64,000 nt of DNA from Streptomyces sp. yr375 (lineage in GTDB: Bacteria > Actinomycetota > Actinomycetes > Streptomycetales > Streptomycetaceae): positions 1 to 64,000 of the forward strand of contig NZ_FOFF01000046.1 of assembly GCF_900110755.1 (NCBI RefSeq). The letters are read 5' to 3'. The notes under the pieces were generated by a model. The model was not told the origin of the DNA. It did no database searches and worked only from the letters and a program-made list of their open reading frames with translations. A program made the translations under genes and the position numbers. The stretch's first letter is position 1, and the number at the start of each line of letters is the position of its first letter. Of this stretch, positions 25,840 through 35,668 are shown one piece after another.

Positions 25840-26775
25840 ATGGACGACCACTCTCCCTCCCCCGTGGCCCGTACCGCCGTCGACGCCATCGAGCGCGTCA
25901 GCGGCACGTACCCCGGGCACCGGCGCGTGCACGCCCGGGGTCTGTGTTTCGACGCCACCTTCACCCCTTCCGGCGAGGCCGCCGCCCTCACCACGGCGGC
26001 CCATCTGCAGTCGGAGCCGACGCCCGTCGTCGTGCGCTTCTCGAACTCCAACACCAACCCGACCGTGCCCGACGGGGTCCGGGCCGGCCGTGGTCTCGCG
26101 GCGCGCTTCCTGCTGTCGGACGGCACCGCCACCGACCTCGTCTCCGTGAACATCCCGGTGTTCTTCGCGGCCACCCCCGAGCAGTTCCTGGAACTCCTCG
26201 ACGCCCTTAAGAAGGACCCCGGCACCGGAGCCCCCGACCCGGCCAAGGTCCAGGCGTACGTCGCCGCGCACCCCACGGCAGCCCTCGGCCTGCACGAGGC
26301 GGGCCGGATGCCGATCCCGGTCAGCTACGGCACCGCCCGCTACTGGGCCGTCCACGCCTTCGTCTGGGTCGACGCCCAGGGCGAGCGGCACCCGGTGCGC
26401 TACCGCTGGGAGCCCGACACCGGGCTGCGGGAACTGTCCGTGGAGCAGGCGGCGGACGAAGACCCCGAGTACCTCGCCGAGGAGCTGGTGCAGCGCCTCG
26501 CCGACGGCCCCGTCGGCTTCACGCTCCGCGTCCAGCTCGGCCAGGACGGCGACCCCACCGACGACCCGACCACCCCGTGGCCGGCCGACCGTCCCGAGAT
26601 CGTCGCGGGCCACCTGCGCGTCACCGCCCCGGTCGCGGATCAGGAGCACTGGGCGGCCCAGGTCTACGACCCCACCCGGCTCACCCCCGGCATCGAACTC
26701 TCCGACGACCCGGTCCTCGCCTTCCGCAGCCAGGCCTACGCCGCCTCCTACGAACGCCGGGCAGCAGGCCGCTGA
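25840..26775 (+). CDS. Small catalase-family heme peroxidase
   Basis: A 311-residue mini-catalase of the SrpA-like group, shorter than full catalases (~480+). The putative distal His is in HRRVHARGLCFDATF, the distal Asn in VVVRFSNSNTNP, and the proximal heme-binding pattern R-x-x-x-Y in LAFRSQAYAASY near the C-terminus. It probably reduces organic or hydrogen peroxide in the cytoplasm. ATG 25840 is chosen; GTG 25822 is an alternative and no strong ribosome-binding site is seen for either. It lies next to the superoxide dismutase, a sensible detoxification pairing, and 47 bp before a GNAT gene. Confidence 0.85.
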   Translation: MDDHSPSPVARTAVDAIERVSGTYPGHRRVHARGLCFDATFTPSGEAAALTTAAHLQSEPTPVVVRFSNSNTNPTVPDGVRAGRGLAARFLLSDGTATDLVSVNIPVFFAATPEQFLELLDALKKDPGTGAPDPAKVQAYVAAHPTAALGLHEAGRMPIPVSYGTARYWAVHAFVWVDAQGERHPVRYRWEPDTGLRELSVEQAADEDPEYLAEELVQRLADGPVGFTLRVQLGQDGDPTDDPTTPWPADRPEIVAGHLRVTAPVADQEHWAAQVYDPTRLTPGIELSDDPVLAFRSQAYAASYERRAAGR

Positions 26776-26822
26776 CCCGTCCCCGTCTCCCACCTCCCTC
26801 TCGCCTCGGCCCCAGGAGACCC

Positions 26823-27395
26823 ATGACCGCCGTACGGCTGCACGCGCCCGCCACACCTTCGGCTCCCGCGCTCCTGCTGCGCCCCTGGGACCCGGCGGAC
26901 GCCGACGAGCTGGTGGAGCTGTACCAGGACGACGCCATGCGGCGCTGGACCGATGCGGACGTGGCGGACGTGGCGGGGGCGGCGCGTTGGGTGCGGGAGC
27001 GGCAGCGGGGGTGGGAGAGCGGGGACCGTCTCGGGTTCGCCGTCGTGGAGAGCGGGGCGGATGGTGGGCACGGTGAGCGGTTGGCGGGGCATGTCCTGCT
27101 CAAGCGTGCCGTGCCCGGCGGCCCGTCCGCCGAGGTCGGCTACTGGACCGCGGCACGCTCCCGTGGCCGGGCGGTCGCGCCCAGGGCGCTGGAGACGCTG
27201 ACGGACTGGGCCTTCGCCGCCTTCGGCGACGACGGGCTGGAACGCCTTGAGCTCGTGCACCAGTTGGACAACACGGCATCCTGCCGCGTGGCACAGAAAT
27301 GCCGGTACGAGCTCACCGGACGGCTGCCCGCGGCACCCCCCGCCTACCCGCTCGACGCGCACGTCCACACCCGGATGCGCGAGCCCGCCGTATGA
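26823..27395 (+). CDS. GNAT family N-acetyltransferase
   Basis: A 190-residue RimJ/RimL-like acetyltransferase. Seen: LLLRPWDPADADELVEL at the start, AEVGYWTAARSRGRAVAPRALETLTDWAF (motif A region for acetyl-CoA), and LELVHQLDNTASCRVAQKCRYELTGR (motif B). ATG 26823 follows AGGAG. The substrate is unknown; it may act on ribosomal or other protein N-termini or on small amines. Confidence 0.87.
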   Translation: MTAVRLHAPATPSAPALLLRPWDPADADELVELYQDDAMRRWTDADVADVAGAARWVRERQRGWESGDRLGFAVVESGADGGHGERLAGHVLLKRAVPGGPSAEVGYWTAARSRGRAVAPRALETLTDWAFAAFGDDGLERLELVHQLDNTASCRVAQKCRYELTGRLPAAPPAYPLDAHVHTRMREPAV

Positions 27396-27435
27396 GCACG
27401 GGAGGACCTGGGGGCGGCCTCCCCGGGATGCGCCG

Positions 27436-28341
27436 TCAGGTGCCGTCGGCCGTGTCGTCCTCCCCCGCCTCCAGCAGCCCCGCCGCCTCGCCCACGACGC
27501 GCGGGTCGGCGGCGGCGACGACCTCCTCGTCCTTGTCGGCGTAGTCGAAACGGGCGAGGACGCTGCGCATGGCCTCGACCCGGGCCCGCTTCTTGTCGTT
27601 GCTCTTGACCACCGTCCAGGGCGCGAACGCCGTGTCCGTCTCGCGGAACATGGCGACCTTGGCGGCGGTGTAGTCGTCCCAGCGGTCCAGCGAGGCGAGG
27701 TCCATCGGGCTGAGCTTCCACTGCCGTACGGGGTCGATCTGCCGGATCGTGAAACGGGTGCGCTGCTCGCCCTGCGACACCGAGAACCAGAACTTGATCA
27801 GGTCCACACCGTCGTCCACGAGCATCCGCTCGAACAGCGGCGCCTGGCGCACGAAGCGCTGGTACTCGTCGTCGGTGCAGAAGCCCATCACCCGCTCGAC
27901 GCCCGCCCGGTTGTACCAGGACCGGTCGAAGAGGACTATCTCGCCCGCGGTCGGCAACTGCTCGACGTACCGCTGGAAGTACCACTGCCCGCGCTCGCGC
28001 TCGGTCGGCTTCTCCAGGGCCACCACCCGCGCGCCGCGCGGGTTGAGGTGCTCCGTGAACCGCTTGATGGTGCCGCCCTTGCCGGCCGCGTCACGGCCCT
28101 CGAAGACGATGACCAGCCGGCGTCCCGTCTCCTTGATCCAGCTCTGCAGCTTCAGCAGCTCGATCTGCTGGAGCCGCTTGTGCCAGTCGTACTCCTTGCG
28201 CTCCATGCGCTGCCCGTACGGGTAGTTCTCCCGCCAGGTGTCGACCAGGCTCCCGTCCGGCCGGACGAGCACGGGGTCGTCGTGGTCGCTGTAGTCGACC
28301 CGCAGGTCGGCCAGCTCGGACAGCAGCGGCGGCGTCGCCAT
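27436..28341 (-). CDS. ppk2: Polyphosphate kinase 2
   Basis: A 301-residue PPK2. Walker A is FEGRDAAGKGGTIKRF. The catalytic Asp/Arg region is LFDRSWYNRAGVERVMGF, and a lid segment FWFSVSQGEQRTRF follows. It moves phosphate between polyphosphate and nucleotides, preferentially making NTPs from polyP in the class I group. It is downstream of a small membrane protein and pit on the same strand, joining phosphate uptake to polyphosphate use. The acidic C-terminal tail (EAGEDDTADGT) is disordered. A set of TTCA-containing direct repeats lies just upstream of the start. Confidence 0.95.
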   Translation of the reverse strand: MATPPLLSELADLRVDYSDHDDPVLVRPDGSLVDTWRENYPYGQRMERKEYDWHKRLQQIELLKLQSWIKETGRRLVIVFEGRDAAGKGGTIKRFTEHLNPRGARVVALEKPTERERGQWYFQRYVEQLPTAGEIVLFDRSWYNRAGVERVMGFCTDDEYQRFVRQAPLFERMLVDDGVDLIKFWFSVSQGEQRTRFTIRQIDPVRQWKLSPMDLASLDRWDDYTAAKVAMFRETDTAFAPWTVVKSNDKKRARVEAMRSVLARFDYADKDEEVVAAADPRVVGEAAGLLEAGEDDTADGT

Positions 28342-28362
28342 CGTGTACTCCCCTTCCGATTC

Positions 28363-28420
28363 GGTTCAAGCCGGTTGAAAGCTGCTTCATCAGGTTCAAA
28401 GCGGCTTCATCAGGTTCAGT
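28363..28420. promoter_or_regulatory. PHO-box-like direct repeats upstream of ppk2
   Basis: GCTTCATCAGGTTCA occurs at 28384-28398 and again at 28404-28418, and further GTTCA/GTTGA units (28364, 28374) keep a roughly 10-11 bp phase. PhoP in Streptomyces binds arrays of 11-bp GTTCA-type repeats, and the flanking genes are ppk2 and pit, so PhoP control is plausible. The array overlaps the stop codon of the upstream small membrane protein. Confidence 0.55.
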
Positions 28421-28652
28421 GGAACTGCGGCACGATCAGGTAGATCCCGTACGCCACCACGGCCGCGCACGTGAGGAAGCACAGCCCGGCCTGCGCCAGG
28501 CCGAGCGACGACGCCGCGCTGCTCCCCGTGTCGCGGGCCCCCTCCAGACGGGCGAGGCCGAGCACGCCGAAGGCGAAGACGACGACCACGGCGACCGTGA
28601 CGCCGATGCTCACCGCTGTGACCTGGCCGAGTGCGGTCCAGTCCAGTTGCAT
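28416..28652 (-). CDS. Small two-helix membrane protein between pit and ppk2
   Basis: A 78-residue protein with two hydrophobic segments: VSIGVTVAVVVVFAFGVLGLA (about 14-34) and AGLCFLTCAAVVAYGIYLIV (about 55-74). No family function is known to me. It starts 16 bp after the pit stop (ATG 28652) and precedes ppk2, an arrangement I recall as conserved in Streptomyces. It may assist phosphate transport, but that is an inference from position. Confidence 0.8.
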   Translation of the reverse strand: MQLDWTALGQVTAVSIGVTVAVVVVFAFGVLGLARLEGARDTGSSAASSLGLAQAGLCFLTCAAVVAYGIYLIVPQFH

Positions 28653-28668
28653 CGAAACTCTCCCTGCC

Positions 28669-29822
<1,154 letters not shown>

Positions 29823-29927
29823 TTCCTCATGGGAACAAGCGCTTGCGTACGGGAGGCGAACTGGAGGCAAAGCCTGTTCCACGTCCCCGCGCCCGGCGGG
29901 TGCGGGCCGTGCGACGATGCTGGCGTG

Positions 29928-30329
29928 ATGACCCTCGAGGATCTGGTACGGCTGCGGCGGGCACGCGACCGGATGGACCGCGAGTACGCCGAACCGCTCG
30001 ACGTCCCCGCGCTCGCGCGCACCGCGCTGATGTCCCCGGGCCACTTCCAGCGCAGCTTCCGCGAGGCGTACGGCGAGACGCCGTACGGCTATCTCATGAC
30101 CCGCCGGGTCGAGCGCGCCAAGACCCTGCTGCGCCGCGGCGACCTGTCCGTGACGGAGGTGTGCATGGCGGTCGGCTGCACCTCGCTCGGCTCGTTCAGC
30201 TCCCGCTTCACCGAGCTGGTCGGCGAGACCCCGAGCACGTACCGGGCGCGGTCGCACGAGCCGAGCGCGGTGATCGCGCCGTGCGTGGCCCGCACGTACA
30301 CCCGCCGCAAGCACGGCCGACGTGCCTAG
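29928..30329 (+). CDS. Short AraC family transcriptional regulator
   Basis: A 133-residue protein that is almost only the AraC DNA-binding domain with two HTH motifs (LARTALMSPGHFQRSFREAYGETPYGYLM and VTEVCMAVGCTSLGSFSSRFTELVGETPSTYR). No ligand-binding domain is present. It lies 10 bp before a VOC/glyoxalase-like gene; this pairing is common and the regulator probably controls it. ATG 29928 is preferred to the longer frame from 29814, which would overlap the pit start region. GTG 29925 is an alternative. Confidence 0.88.
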   Translation: MTLEDLVRLRRARDRMDREYAEPLDVPALARTALMSPGHFQRSFREAYGETPYGYLMTRRVERAKTLLRRGDLSVTEVCMAVGCTSLGSFSSRFTELVGETPSTYRARSHEPSAVIAPCVARTYTRRKHGRRA

Positions 30330-30339
30330 GCTGGACGGC

Positions 30340-30753
30340 ATGGACCTCAAACTGCACCAGTGTTTCGTCGCCGTCGACGACCATGACAAGGCGCTGCACT
30401 TCTATGTCGAGGTGCTGGGCCTGGAAGTCCGCAACGACGTCTCGTTCGAGGGGATGCGATGGGTGACCGTCGGGTCGCCGTTGCAGCCGGACGTGAACAT
30501 CGTGCTGGAGCCGCCGGGCGCGAACCCGGACTTCTCCCCCGCCGACCGGGAGGCGATGGCCCGGCTGCTCGCGAAGGGCGTGCTGCGCGGGGTCATCTTC
30601 ACCACCGCCGACTGCGACGCGCTGCACGCGCGCGTGCTGGAGGCCGGCGTCGAGGTGCTCCAGGAGCCGACGGACCAGCCGTACGGCGTGCGCGACTGCG
30701 CCTTCCGGGACCCGGCGGGCAACATGCTGCGCTTCATGGAACGGACCGCATGA
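30340..30753 (+). CDS. VOC family (glyoxalase/bleomycin-resistance-like) protein
   Basis: A 137-residue VOC fold with paired beta-alpha-beta-beta-beta modules: LKLHQCFVAVDDHDKALHFYVEVLGLEV and GVIFTTADCDALHARVLEAGVEVLQEP...FRDPAGNMLRFME. His and Glu residues at the ends of the strands could bind a metal. It is coupled to the AraC gene before it and overlaps the next VOC gene by 4 bp (ATGA). The substrate is unknown. Confidence 0.88.
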   Translation: MDLKLHQCFVAVDDHDKALHFYVEVLGLEVRNDVSFEGMRWVTVGSPLQPDVNIVLEPPGANPDFSPADREAMARLLAKGVLRGVIFTTADCDALHARVLEAGVEVLQEPTDQPYGVRDCAFRDPAGNMLRFMERTA

Positions 30754-31544
30754 ACCGCATGAACCGCACGGATCACCCGATTCATCCTGTTCAACCTGTT
30801 CATCCGGTCCGCTGGGCCTATGCCTTCGTCGACCGGCCCGCCGCGCTCTTCGAGCGGGCCTGTGCCTTCTGGACCGCGGTCACGGACACCGCGCTGTCCG
30901 AACTCCGGGGCGGGGACGGCGAGTTCGCGACCCTGCTGGCGGCGGGCGCCGACCCCTGCGTGAAGATCCAGGCGGTCGCCGGCGGCACCGGCGGCGCGCA
31001 TCTCGACCTCGCCGTCGAGGACGTGCCGGGCTTCGTCGAGGAGGCGCTGAAGCTGGGCGCTGAGACGGTCGCCGTCCACGAGGGGTGGGCCGTACTGCGC
31101 TCCCCCGCCGGGCAGTTGTTCTGCGCGGTGCCGTGGCACGGGGAGTCCGTACGACCGCCCGTGGTGTCCGGCAGCCGCCTCGACCAGGTGTGCGTCGACA
31201 TCCCGCCGACGGCCTACGAGGCCGAAGTCGCCTTCTGGAGCGGCCTGTTGCCCGACTGGTCGGCCCGGCCGGGATCCCGGCCCGAGTTCCACGTGGTCGA
31301 GCCGCCGCCCACCCTGCCGCTCCGCATCCTGCTCCAGCGGCTCGACGAAGAGCCCGCTTCGGCCGCCGCACATCTGGACCTGGCCTGCGGCCCGGACGTC
31401 GACGCCGTACGCGTACGGCACGAGCGGCTCGGCGCGACCCTGGTCGCCCGCCACCCCCACTGGACGGTCCTGCGCGACCCGGCAGGCGGCCTGTACTGCC
31501 TCACCACCCGCGACGCGGAGACGGGCGGCCGTCGGCTGTCATGA
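30750..31544 (+). CDS. Two-domain VOC protein
   Basis: A 264-residue protein containing two VOC halves (about 22-130 and 140-260): YAFVDRPAALFERACAFWTAVT...WAVLRSPAGQLFCAVPW and LDQVCVDIPPTAYEAEVAFWSGLL...WTVLRDPAGGLYCLTT. The N-terminus MNRMNRTDHPIHPVQPVHP is a short repeat. The start is fixed by the ATGA overlap with the preceding VOC gene. The function is unknown; metal ligands are not obvious in both halves. Confidence 0.85.
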   Translation: MNRMNRTDHPIHPVQPVHPVRWAYAFVDRPAALFERACAFWTAVTDTALSELRGGDGEFATLLAAGADPCVKIQAVAGGTGGAHLDLAVEDVPGFVEEALKLGAETVAVHEGWAVLRSPAGQLFCAVPWHGESVRPPVVSGSRLDQVCVDIPPTAYEAEVAFWSGLLPDWSARPGSRPEFHVVEPPPTLPLRILLQRLDEEPASAAAHLDLACGPDVDAVRVRHERLGATLVARHPHWTVLRDPAGGLYCLTTRDAETGGRRLS

Positions 31545-31551
31545 GCTGACG

Positions 31552-31794
31552 TCACGAGCGCCGGCCGCCGGCCGCTCCAGGCCCCTGCCCGGACTCGGCG
31601 ACATCGGCGGGCTCGGGGCCGTCGGGCTCGGGCGCGTCGGGTCGGGGGCCCGGCTCCACGTATGCGGTGCACTCGGGGTTGTGGCACGGGCCCGGCACCC
31701 AGCGCGGCACCCACGCGCCGAGCGTCTTGTGGCGCCGGACGACGGACTGTACGGGCTGCCCGCAGTCGGGGCAGACACGTTGTTCCCTGTCCAT
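31552..31794 (-). CDS. Small zinc-ribbon protein
   Basis: An 80-residue protein with two CxxC-type knuckles, VCPDCGQPV (residues ~8-11) and PCHNPECTAYVEPG (~37-42), suggesting one bound zinc. The C-terminal half is Pro/Asp/Gly-rich and disordered. No enzymatic domain is seen and I do not know its function. It ends 7 bp from the convergent VOC stop. A longer frame upstream runs through repeat-like intergenic sequence and is rejected. Confidence 0.75.
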   Translation of the reverse strand: MDREQRVCPDCGQPVQSVVRRHKTLGAWVPRWVPGPCHNPECTAYVEPGPRPDAPEPDGPEPADVAESGQGPGAAGGRRS

Positions 31795-32024
31795 GTCCTC
31801 AGCGTAGGGCGACCCGCACGCGAACGCCCCCCGCCGTACGCCACCGTTCTCTTCCGTACGCCACCGTTCTCCGCCGTACGTCCGGCTGCGCGGCCTGATG
31901 GCCCGCGCGACCCGCCGAACCGAACCCCCCAGTACCCCCGGTACCCCGGCCCCCCGGCACCCGTGCGGAGTCAGGAGCCGCAGGGTGCCGGGGGTACCAG
32001 GGGTGCCGGGGCATCCGGTCACCG

Positions 32025-33152
32025 TTAGTTGCTGCGCCGTGTCACGAACTCCGCCAGGGAGAGGAGGGCGCCCGCCGATTCCGGGTCCGGGATGGCCCGG
32101 GCCAGTTCGTGCATCGCGCGGGACATCCGGTCGGCCGCCTGGTCCTGCGCCCACTCCCGGCCGCCCGCCCGCTCGACAGCCAGCGTCGTACGGTCCAGGT
32201 CGGCCGGTTCGTAGGGCGCCGCGTACAGCTCGGCCAGTTCACCGGCCGCCGGGGTGCCGGAGGTCAGCGCGGCGACCACCGGCAGCGACTTCTTGCGGAC
32301 GGCGAGATCCGCGCCGGCCGGCTTGCCGGTGTGCCGCGGATCGCCCCATATACCGATGACGTCGTCGATGAGCTGGAAGGCGAGCCCGGCCTCCCGGCCG
32401 AACGCGTCCAGCGCCTCGACGTCCTCCTCGGCCGCCCCCGCGTACAGCGCGCCCACGGCGCAGGCGCAGCCGAGCAGCGCGCCCGTCTTGGCCTCGGCCA
32501 TGACGAGCACCTCGTCGAGGGTGATGTCGGCGGGGCCGCGTTTCTCCATGGCCGTGTCCGCCTGCTGGCCGGCGCACAGTTCGACCACACAGGCCGCGAC
32601 CCGGACGGCCGCCGCCGCGGACGCGGGATGCGGATCCCCGGCGAGCATCCCGAGGGCGAGGGCCTGCAGAGCGTCCCCGGCGAGGATCGCGTCGGCGTCG
32701 CCGAACACGGTCCAGGCGGTGGGACGGTGCCGGCGAGTGGCGTCCCGGTCCATCACGTCGTCGTGCAACAACGTGAAGTTGTGGACCAGTTCGACCGCCG
32801 CGGCCGCCCGGACGGCCGCCGCGCGGGCCGCCGGGCCGCCGAGCGCGGCGGCCGCGGCGAGCACCAGGGCCGGGCGGATCGCCTTGCCCGCGTTGCCCGC
32901 CGCCGGTGTGCCGTCCGCGTGCTCCCAGCCGAAGTGGTAGAGCGCGATCCGGCGCATCGAGCCGGGCAACGAGTCGATCGCCGCCCGCAGTTCGGGGTCG
33001 ACCGACGCCCGCGACCGCTCCAGGATCGCCGCCGCCTCGTGCCCGTCGGCCGCCCCCGGACCACCGTTGCCCGGACTGCCGTTGCCCTGACTTCCGATGG
33101 GACTCCGCCTTTCGCGCGCCTCGCCCCGGTACCGCCTGATGGCGGAGGTCAC
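32025..33152 (-). CDS. Polyprenyl synthetase, probable encapsulin cargo
   Basis: A 375-residue isoprenyl diphosphate synthase. First Asp-rich motif LLHDDVMDRDATRRHRPT (DDxxD), second region FQLIDDVIGIWGDPRHTGK. It condenses allylic diphosphates with IPP; chain length cannot be set from sequence alone. The N-terminal ~45 residues are disordered and Gly/Asn/Pro-rich (SQGNGSPGNGGPG), the kind of extension used as cargo-loading segment by family 2 encapsulins. Start GTG 33152 is fixed by a GTGA overlap with the shell gene stop, so cargo and shell are translationally coupled. Confidence 0.9.
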   Translation of the reverse strand: MTSAIRRYRGEARERRSPIGSQGNGSPGNGGPGAADGHEAAAILERSRASVDPELRAAIDSLPGSMRRIALYHFGWEHADGTPAAGNAGKAIRPALVLAAAAALGGPAARAAAVRAAAAVELVHNFTLLHDDVMDRDATRRHRPTAWTVFGDADAILAGDALQALALGMLAGDPHPASAAAAVRVAACVVELCAGQQADTAMEKRGPADITLDEVLVMAEAKTGALLGCACAVGALYAGAAEEDVEALDAFGREAGLAFQLIDDVIGIWGDPRHTGKPAGADLAVRKKSLPVVAALTSGTPAAGELAELYAAPYEPADLDRTTLAVERAGGREWAQDQAADRMSRAMHELARAIPDPESAGALLSLAEFVTRRSN

Positions 33153-34555
33153 CGCCAGCGGCCGATCTCGACGTTCTCCAGAACGCCCAGTGCGTCCGGC
33201 ACCAGGACCGCGGCCGAGTAGTAGGCCGTGACCAGGTAGTTGATGATCGCCTGCTCGTTGATGCCCATGAACCGCACGGACAGGCTGGGCTCGATCTCGT
33301 CCGGGATGCCGGGCTGGCGCAGGCCGATGACGCCCTGGTCCTGCTCGCCCAGACGCATCGCGATGATCGAGCTGGTCCGGGCCTCGGTGACCGGGATCTT
33401 GTTGCACGGGTAGATCGGCACCCCGCGCCAGGTGGGGATCCGGTTGCCGCCGACGTCGATCGTCTCGGGGACGAGCCCGCGCTTGTTGAGCTCACGGCCG
33501 ATCGCGGAGATCGCGCGCGGGTGGGCGAGCAGCATCTTGGTGCCGCGCCGCCTGCTGAGCAGTTCGTCCAGGTCGTCCGGGCTGGGCACGCCGTCGTGCG
33601 GCTGGAGCCGCTGGTCGTACTCGCAGTTGTGCAGCAGCCCGAACTCGCGGTTGTTGACGAGCTCGTGCTCCTGACGCTCCTTGAGCGCCTCGACCGTCAG
33701 CCGCAACTGCTGCTCGGTCTGGTTCATGGGCTGGTTGTACAGGTCGGCCACGCGCGAGTGGATGCGCAGGACGGTCTGGGCGATGCTCAGCTCGTACTCG
33801 CGCGGCCGGGCGTCGTAGTCCACGAACGTGTGCGGGATGTCCGGCTCGCCGGCGTGGCCCGCGGCCAGGTCGACTTCCTTCTCGCCGTACTTGTTGGTGC
33901 GCTGCTCGGGGATCGCGCGCAGTTCCTGGAGATGCGTGCGCAGGGAGTCGGCGCGCTCCGCGACCTGCTCGACATCCTGCCGGGCCAGGATCAGCACCGT
34001 GCAGGCGGTGTGGGCGCGGGCGGTGTACTCCCAGATGGCGTCCGCGTCGAGCAGCGCCTGATCGCCGAAGTACGCCCCGTCGGCGAGGACTCCGAGCACC
34101 TGGTCGTCGCCGTAGGGGCCGGTGCCGACCTTCTCGACGCGGCCGTGCGCCAGCAGGTAGACCTCGTCGGTCTGGCTGCCGAAGGAGGCGATCAGCTCAC
34201 CGGGGCCGAACTCCCGCTGCCGGCAGCGCTGAGCCAGCTCCCCGAGCACCTCCTCGTCCTCGTAGGAGCGCAGAGCGGGCAGTTCGCCCAGCTCCGCCGG
34301 GATGACCTCGACTCGGTCGCCGGTCTTGACGAATGTGATGCGGCCGTCGCCCACCGCGTACGTCAGGCGCCTGTTGACCCGGTAAGTACCACCCTGTACG
34401 TCCACCCAGGGCAGATTGCGCAGCAGCCAGCGCGAGCTGATCTCCTGCATCTGCGGTGCGGACTTGGTCGTGGTGGCCAGGTTCCGCGCGGCCGCAGTGC
34501 CGAGACTCTGCTGCGGCTTGCCCGACTCCGTGCGGACCTCTTCGCCTACCGACAT
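33149..34555 (-). CDS. Family 2B encapsulin shell protein with inserted cyclic-nucleotide-binding domain
   Basis: A 468-residue HK97-fold shell protein. The N-arm (SAPQMQEISSRWLLRNLPWVDVQGGTYRVNRR) and the C-terminal HK97 part (TKMLLAHPRAISAIGRELNKRG ... GVPIYPCNKIPVTEARTSSIIAMRLGEQDQGVIGL) flank a CAP_ED-like domain (about 75-190, GELIASFGSQTDEVYLLAHGRVEKV). This is the EshA-type arrangement that defines family 2B. Such shells package terpene-related enzymes; here the coupled downstream gene is a polyprenyl synthetase. Ligand binding by the inserted domain is not established from sequence. Confidence 0.93.
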   Translation of the reverse strand: MSVGEEVRTESGKPQQSLGTAAARNLATTTKSAPQMQEISSRWLLRNLPWVDVQGGTYRVNRRLTYAVGDGRITFVKTGDRVEVIPAELGELPALRSYEDEEVLGELAQRCRQREFGPGELIASFGSQTDEVYLLAHGRVEKVGTGPYGDDQVLGVLADGAYFGDQALLDADAIWEYTARAHTACTVLILARQDVEQVAERADSLRTHLQELRAIPEQRTNKYGEKEVDLAAGHAGEPDIPHTFVDYDARPREYELSIAQTVLRIHSRVADLYNQPMNQTEQQLRLTVEALKERQEHELVNNREFGLLHNCEYDQRLQPHDGVPSPDDLDELLSRRRGTKMLLAHPRAISAIGRELNKRGLVPETIDVGGNRIPTWRGVPIYPCNKIPVTEARTSSIIAMRLGEQDQGVIGLRQPGIPDEIEPSLSVRFMGINEQAIINYLVTAYYSAAVLVPDALGVLENVEIGRWR

Positions 34556-34729
34556 GAGAAATGCCCTCCCGATTCATGCAACGGACGCCGAACTGCGCCG
34601 GTGCACTGTTCACACGGGTAAGCCTTCCATCACCGAATGTGGTCTTGCTATTACCCGAAAGAGCGGGAATGGATCATCGCGGGCCGGGGAAGAGGCACGT
34701 TTCACCGAACGGTGTTCGACAATGGGCGG

Positions 34730-35629
34730 GTGACCGATCTGCGCCCCCGCCTCCCCTCGCCGCTCCAGGAAGTGACCGACGACCGGTTCGGGCGGCACGG
34801 CGTGCGGCTGCTGCTGAAGCGGGACGATCTGATCCATCCGGAGCTGATCGGCAACAAGTGGCGCAAGCTGGCGCCCAACCTGGAGCGCGCGACCGGGCGC
34901 ACGCTCCTCACCTTCGGCGGCGCCTACTCCAACCACCTGCGGGCCACGGCCGCCGCCGGCCGGCTCCTGGGGCTGCCCACGGTGGGCGTGGTGCGCGGCG
35001 ACGAACTGGCCGGCCGGCCGCTGAACCCGTCCCTGGCCCGCTGCGCGGCCGACGGCATGCGTCTGCACTTCGTGGACCGCGCGACCTACCGCCGCAAGAC
35101 CGAGCCGGAGATCCTGAAGCGGCTGCTGAACAGGCTGCTGGGCGCGGCCGGCGCGGAGGGCGTGTACGTCGTCCCCGAGGGCGGCAGCAACGCGGCCGCG
35201 GTGCGCGGCTGCCGGGCGCTCGGCGAGGAGCTGCGCGGCCACGCCGACGTCGTCGCCCTCGCCTGCGGCACCGGCGGCACCCTCGCGGGCCTGGCCGCCG
35301 GTCTCGCCCCCGGCCAACGGGCGCTGGGCGTCCCGGTCCTCAGGGGCGGCTTCCTGGGCGAGGAGATACGGGCACTCCAGGAGGAGGCCTTCGGGGGCCG
35401 GCGGGGCGAGTGGCGGCTCGACGAGCGCTTCCACTTCGGCGGGTACGCGCGCGTGCCCCCGGAACTCGACGCGTTCGCCGAGGACTTCGAGCGGCGGCAC
35501 GGCGTGCCCGTGGAGCGTCTCTATGTCGCCAAGTCGCTGTACGGCCTTGTCGCCCTGGCCGAGGAGGGCGCGTTCGCGCGCGGGACCCGGCTCGCGGCGG
35601 TCGTCACGGGCGCGCCGTTCCCCGCGTGA
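34730..35629 (+). CDS. PLP-dependent ACC deaminase / D-cysteine desulfhydrase family protein
   Basis: A 299-residue fold-type II PLP enzyme. LLLKRDDLIHPELIGNKWRKL carries the Schiff-base lysine (NKxRK context). FGGAYSNHLRATAAAG is the substrate-binding loop, and ALACGTGGTLAGLAAGL binds the phosphate of PLP. The family includes ACC deaminase and D-cysteine desulfhydrase; residues separating them are not decisive here. The start is set at GTG 34730, though its ribosome-binding site is weak and an upstream ATG at 34637 is in frame. Confidence 0.85.
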   Translation: MTDLRPRLPSPLQEVTDDRFGRHGVRLLLKRDDLIHPELIGNKWRKLAPNLERATGRTLLTFGGAYSNHLRATAAAGRLLGLPTVGVVRGDELAGRPLNPSLARCAADGMRLHFVDRATYRRKTEPEILKRLLNRLLGAAGAEGVYVVPEGGSNAAAVRGCRALGEELRGHADVVALACGTGGTLAGLAAGLAPGQRALGVPVLRGGFLGEEIRALQEEAFGGRRGEWRLDERFHFGGYARVPPELDAFAEDFERRHGVPVERLYVAKSLYGLVALAEEGAFARGTRLAAVVTGAPFPA

Positions 35630-35668
35630 GACCCCCGCCGCGCCGCGTGGGACCCCCGTGCGGCCCGT

